Source: SAR86 cluster bacterium
GTDB taxonomy: Bacteria; Pseudomonadota; Gammaproteobacteria; Pseudomonadales; Azotimanducaceae
DNA: 8,873 nucleotides
Direction: 5' to 3'
Assembly (NCBI GenBank): GCA_013204195.1
Contig: JABMOJ010000407.1
Coordinates: 1 to 8,873 of the forward strand
The translations under genes and the position numbers were made by a program. Positions 6,500 to 8,873 of this stretch are shown piece after piece (position 1 is the stretch's first letter; the number at the start of each line of letters is the position of its first letter). The notes under the pieces are model-generated. The model saw only the letters and a program-made list of their open reading frames with translations. It was not told the DNA's origin and searched no databases.

Positions 6500-6618
6500 T
6501 CGCTAACTATCGGCTCGCTGATGGCGCGCTGGCAAGGATGACTCGGTGGTTGAGCATTACGACTTTAAATGAGCGTGAGTCGAGGGTCGTGAGTTGGTTT
6601 GAGGGAGCTAGGTTGAAG

Positions 6619-6647
6619 TGGAATCCTTGCGCGTCACTCGCTATACT
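6619..6647 (+). promoter_or_regulatory. Candidate sigma-70 promoter for rpoD
   Basis: TATACT (6642-6647) is a good -10. The hexamer at 17-base spacing, TGGAAT (6619-6624), is a poor -35. Transcription would start near 6654, giving a leader of about 33 bases with the GAAGG ribosome binding site at 6675-6679. The 187-base gap after dnaG suits a separate promoter letting rpoD be expressed above primase. E. coli has a heat-shock promoter for rpoD within dnaG; I saw no convincing sigma-32 site here. Confidence 0.42.
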
Positions 6648-6686
6648 CCATGACCCGGTTTTTGACTTTTTCACTGAAGGCGGTAT

Positions 6687-8507
6687 ATGGCAAGTGGACT
6701 TAAGCAACAACAATCACGACTAAAAGAACTGATCAGTCGTGGGCGAGAGCAGGGATATCTGACTTACTCCGATGTCAACGACCACCTGCCGGACGATATT
6801 TCAGACCCCGAGCAGATCGAAGATATCATCGGCACGATCAACGATATGGGCATCAATGTCTATGAGGTCGCGCCCGAACGTGACGAACTAATGTCGGAAG
6901 GCGATTCAACGGACGAGGTGGCAGCGGCAGAGGCTGCAGCGGTGTTGGTTGCGGTAGAAAACGAGGCGGGTCGAACCACCGACCCAGTGCGCATGTATAT
7001 GCGCGAAATGGGTACCGTCGACCTGCTCACTCGAGAAGGCGAAATTGTTATCGCCAAACGAATCGAAGAAGGCATCAGCGATACGCTGCATGCACTCGCA
7101 GGCTTCCCCGGTGCCGTCGACTTAATCTTGAGTGCTTACGACGAATCTCAAACGGAAGAGGGCAAACTTGCCGATTTGCTGGTCGGTTTTCTCGATCCCG
7201 TAGAGTTTGTGACGCCGGCGGCTCAAGTTGTGCCGGGACAGGCAAAAGACGACGATGGTGCGGAAGAGGAGGACAAGGGTCCTGATGCGGTATTAGCCGC
7301 CGAGCGTTTCGAAGCGCTGCGTAAGCAGTTAAAGAAGACCGAGCGGATTCAGAACAAAGATGGTCGCGCCAGCGAATCAACGACCAAAGAGTTGAACCTG
7401 CTGGGCGAACGGTTCCAATTTTTCAAACTGGTACCGAAACATTTTGATGCTGCTGTAGAGTTGGCTCGAAAGTCACATGCGCGAGTGCGCCGGCAGGAAC
7501 GGCTGATTTTGACCGCCAGCGTGCGGCGTGGAAAGATGCCCCGCAAGACCTTTATTGAACAGTTCAGTGGCCATGAAGACGATGCGAGTTGGGTAGAGAA
7601 TCAAATTAAAGCGGGCCATAAAGGCCTCGAAGCCTTTGCTGAAGATATTCAGCGAGCGCAGAAACGTATTCGTCAGGTGAGCGCCGCGACGGGCTTGTCG
7701 GTGATGGAAATTAAAGATATCAACCGGCGTATGTCGATTGGTGAGGCAAAAGCCCGTCGGGCTAAAAAAGATATGGTTGAAGCAAACTTACGTTTGGTGA
7801 TATCCATCGCTAAAAAATACACCAATCGCGGCCTGCAATTTCTCGACCTCATTCAAGAAGGTAATATCGGCTTAATGAAGGCGGTGGATAAGTTTGAGTA
7901 CCGTCGAGGTTACAAGTTCTCAACCTATGCGACCTGGTGGATTCGTCAGGCCATCACGCGCTCAATCGCGGACCAAGCACGAACCATTCGAATACCTGTG
8001 CACATGATTGAGACCATTAATAAACTTTCGCGCATATCCCGCCAAATGTTGCAGGAAATGGGTCGTGAACCCACGCCGGAAGAGTTGGGCGTGCGCATGG
8101 AGATGCCGGAAGAAAAAGTCCTTCGGGTTCTGAAAATTGCTAAGGAGCCCATTTCGATGGAGACGCCGATTGGTGATGATGAAGACTCGCACCTGGGCGA
8201 CTTTTTGGATTCTGCGAATAATCTCGGTGAAGGTGCCGCCGTGGGGTCGCCAATGGAGACTGCCACTGCAGAAGGCTTGAGAGAAGCGACTCGGAGTATC
8301 TTATCGGGATTGACCGCAAGGGAAGCCAAGGTGCTGAGAATGCGTTTCGGCATCGACATGAACACCGACCACACCTTGGAAGAAGTGGGCAAACAATTTG
8401 ATGTCACTCGAGAGCGAATTCGACAGATCGAGGCGAAGGCCTTGCGCAAGTTGCGCCATCCCGCGCGCTCTGATCATCTGCGAAGCTTCCTGGAAGGAGA
8501 GGGTTAA
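6687..8507 (+). CDS. rpoD: RNA polymerase primary sigma factor (sigma-70)
   Basis: The 606-residue product is the housekeeping sigma factor, directing core RNA polymerase to -35/-10 promoters. Region 1.1 is residues about 5-60 ([21 protein letters not shown]). Region 1.2 starts near [13 protein letters not shown] (99-111). The acidic non-conserved region runs to about 345. Region 2 includes [20 protein letters not shown] and the -10 reading helix [17 protein letters not shown] (414-430). Region 3 spans about 435-530, and region 4 holds [30 protein letters not shown] (563-592), the -35 helix-turn-helix. The ATG at 6687 has a GAAGG site 7-8 bases upstream and gives the expected N-terminus. Compared from memory with E. 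coli and Pseudomonas, the stretch between GDF (504-506) and the next conserved block is 18 residues rather than 11, an apparent 7-residue expansion in region 3.2. No terminator was recognised after the stop. Confidence 0.98.
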   Translation: MASGLKQQQSRLKELISRGREQGYLTYSDVNDHLPDDISDPEQIEDIIGTINDMGINVYEVAPERDELMSEGDSTDEVAAAEAAAVLVAVENEAGRTTDPVRMYMREMGTVDLLTREGEIVIAKRIEEGISDTLHALAGFPGAVDLILSAYDESQTEEGKLADLLVGFLDPVEFVTPAAQVVPGQAKDDDGAEEEDKGPDAVLAAERFEALRKQLKKTERIQNKDGRASESTTKELNLLGERFQFFKLVPKHFDAAVELARKSHARVRRQERLILTASVRRGKMPRKTFIEQFSGHEDDASWVENQIKAGHKGLEAFAEDIQRAQKRIRQVSAATGLSVMEIKDINRRMSIGEAKARRAKKDMVEANLRLVISIAKKYTNRGLQFLDLIQEGNIGLMKAVDKFEYRRGYKFSTYATWWIRQAITRSIADQARTIRIPVHMIETINKLSRISRQMLQEMGREPTPEELGVRMEMPEEKVLRVLKIAKEPISMETPIGDDEDSHLGDFLDSANNLGEGAAVGSPMETATAEGLREATRSILSGLTAREAKVLRMRFGIDMNTDHTLEEVGKQFDVTRERIRQIEAKALRKLRHPARSDHLRSFLEGEG

Positions 8508-8526
8508 GGGGCAAGCGTTGTGAGTG

Positions 8527-8555
8527 CTAGATTTAGCTCGTAATTCTGTTAGAAT
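8527..8555 (+). promoter_or_regulatory. Candidate promoter of the tRNA gene with G/C-rich discriminator
   Basis: TAGAAT (8550-8555) is a good -10 and is followed by TGCCGCTC, a G/C-rich discriminator typical of stringently controlled tRNA and rRNA promoters. The -35 at 17-base spacing (CTAGAT, 8527-8532) is weak. Transcription would start near 8562, leaving about 98 bases of 5' leader to be trimmed. The -10 overlaps a small inverted repeat (AATTCT 8542-8547, AGAATT 8551-8556). Confidence 0.5.
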
Positions 8556-8659
8556 TGCCGCTCTCGTGAATCAGTCATTGAGGGCGTCAGGGCTGGCTAC
8601 TAACGGCCTAAGACGATCCTGATAGACGCTCGGTCCATTCCAAGGACTTGCTAAGACAC

Positions 8660-8736
8660 GGGCCTGTAGCTCAGTTGGTTAGAGCACTGGACTCATAATC
8701 CATTGGTCGAAGGTTCGAGTCCTTCCGGGCCCACCA
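8660..8736 (+). tRNA. ileX: tRNA-Ile2 (anticodon CAU, read as lysidine-AU for AUA codons)
   Basis: The 77-base sequence folds as a full cloverleaf: acceptor stem GGGCCTG/CGGGCCC with one G-U pair, D arm GCTC/GAGC, anticodon loop CTCATAA, T arm GAAGG/CCTTC with loop TTCGAGT, discriminator A73 and encoded CCA. CAU anticodons occur in initiator Met, elongator Met and Ile2. The first pair is G-C, ruling out initiator. C4-G69 and C5-G68 match the acceptor features reported to let TilS distinguish Ile2 from elongator Met, and the anticodon-arm and variable-loop pattern ACTCATAATC...TTGGTCG matches E. coli ileX. E. coli ileX also lies shortly downstream of rpoD. The top anticodon-stem pair 27-43 is C-U, a mismatch, where related Ile2 tRNAs have G-U. 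Elongator tRNA-Met is the less likely alternative. The 3' end borders a probable integrated element. Confidence 0.9.
8711..8736 (+). other. Probable attachment site (attL) within the tRNA 3' end
   Basis: Tyrosine integrases commonly recombine in the 3' part of tRNA genes, and an integrase-like gene begins 76 bases after this tRNA. The element would then restore an intact tRNA end, as seen here. The T arm to CCA is the likely core, but the exact limits cannot be set because the second copy (attR) lies outside the window; no repeat of this sequence was seen elsewhere in it. Confidence 0.42.
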
Positions 8737-8758
8737 TTAAAAGCTTTAAAAAATTCCA

Positions 8759-8804
8759 ACTCCTTGAAAAGTCTAGGTATTTCCTAAAACTGGACAAAAG
8801 GAGT
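8759..8804 (+). promoter_or_regulatory. Inverted repeat that could mask the integrase ribosome binding site
   Basis: ACTCCTT (8759-8765) is complementary to AAGGAGT (8798-8804), and inside them GTC (8771-8773) can pair with GAC (8793-8795). The right arm is the ribosome binding site of the gene starting at 8813, so pairing in the mRNA would hide it. The arms are short and the loop long, so this could be a consequence of any strong AAGGAG site meeting a chance CTCCTT. Confidence 0.35.
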
Positions 8805-8812
8805 AGACAAAA

Positions 8813-8873
8813 ATGAAGACGTTGAAGCATCCTTCTTACACCTATACCAAAGGTGGCATTTATTACTTTTCTA
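8813..8873 (+). CDS. Putative tyrosine-recombinase integrase, N-terminal fragment (cut by window edge)
   Basis: Only 20 codons are visible before the right edge. The ATG at 8813 is preceded by a strong AAAAGGAG site (8796-8803) at good spacing, so this is a real gene start. The product begins MKTLKHPSYTYTKGGIYYFS. The pattern of a basic residue cluster followed by Y-x-(R/K)-G-G-x-Y-Y-F resembles the N-terminal beta-strand segment (DUF6538-like) of phage and island integrases that recombine at tRNA genes. Position just after the CCA end of a tRNA and the AT-rich composition agree with that. The catalytic residues (Arg, His, Tyr) would lie far downstream and cannot be checked. It could be another short beta-rich protein, but context favours integrase. 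Confidence 0.6.
   Translation, partial: MKTLKHPSYTYTKGGIYYFS

Noticed and set aside
6613..6618. TTGAAG as -35 (or sigma-32 element) for rpoD
   Set aside because: It is 23 bases from the TATACT -10, too far for sigma-70, and no CCCCAT-like heat-shock -10 lies at suitable spacing.
6496..6723. 75-codon + strand frame bridging dnaG and rpoD
   Set aside because: It overlaps the rpoD start in another frame, lacks a ribosome binding site and covers the candidate rpoD promoter.
7946..8449. 167-codon - strand open frame opposite the end of rpoD
   Set aside because: It lies entirely within highly conserved sigma-70 coding sequence; the Ser/Arg-rich translation is an antisense artefact.
8737..8755. 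AT-rich near-palindrome after the tRNA as a rho-independent terminator
   Set aside because: The TTAAAAGCTTTAA word has only a tiny imperfect stem with no G/C core, so it is not a convincing terminator.

Overview
The window is a chromosomal segment of a gammaproteobacterium built around the macromolecular synthesis locus: rpsU, a GatB/YqeY-domain gene, dnaG and rpoD on the + strand, with tsaD, folB and folK leaving divergently on the - strand. The rpoD and DnaG sequences are close to those known from Pseudomonas and Escherichia, and a YqeY-domain gene between rpsU and dnaG is familiar from Pseudomonas-like and marine gammaproteobacterial lineages. I cannot name a genus from sequence reading alone. 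Base composition looks moderate (near half G+C by eye) until the last 137 bases, which drop to about one third G+C.

Layout. Positions 1-1189 (- strand) hold an RND multidrug efflux operon: a periplasmic adaptor followed, through a 4-base ATGA overlap, by the first 34 codons of an RND permease that runs off the left edge. Positions 1391-3294 (- strand) hold folK, folB and tsaD, transcribed tsaD-folB-folK with very tight spacing; these provide t6A tRNA modification and two steps of folate synthesis. Positions 3295-3500 are the divergent control region with a clear sigma-70 promoter for rpsU. rpsU (3501-3716) is followed by an intergenic stretch with two perfect hairpins and a decayed 13-bp tandem repeat array. 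The YqeY-domain gene (3990-4442) comes next, with a second, 17-bp, tandem array running over its stop codon. After that come dnaG (4643-6499), rpoD (6687-8507) with its own candidate promoter, and a tRNA-Ile2(CAU) gene (8660-8736). No gene-free stretch exceeds 300 bases.

Working together: ribosomal protein S21, primase and the main sigma factor link initiation of translation, replication and transcription, as in the classic MMS operon. Internal hairpins and internal promoters probably set the very different amounts of the three products. tsaD and the tRNA-Ile2 gene both concern decoding of ANN/AUA codons, but this is local context, not evidence of a shared pathway.

The most interesting signal is at the right edge. 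Directly after the CCA end of the tRNA the composition turns AT-rich, and 76 bases later a new reading frame begins whose first 20 residues resemble the N-terminus of tyrosine-recombinase (phage-type) integrases. This looks like the left end of an integrated island using tRNA-Ile2(CAU) as its attachment site; any cargo lies beyond the window. A second notable point is an apparent 7-residue expansion in region 3.2 of the housekeeping sigma factor. I saw no CRISPR array, insertion sequence or obviously new multi-gene system inside the window itself.
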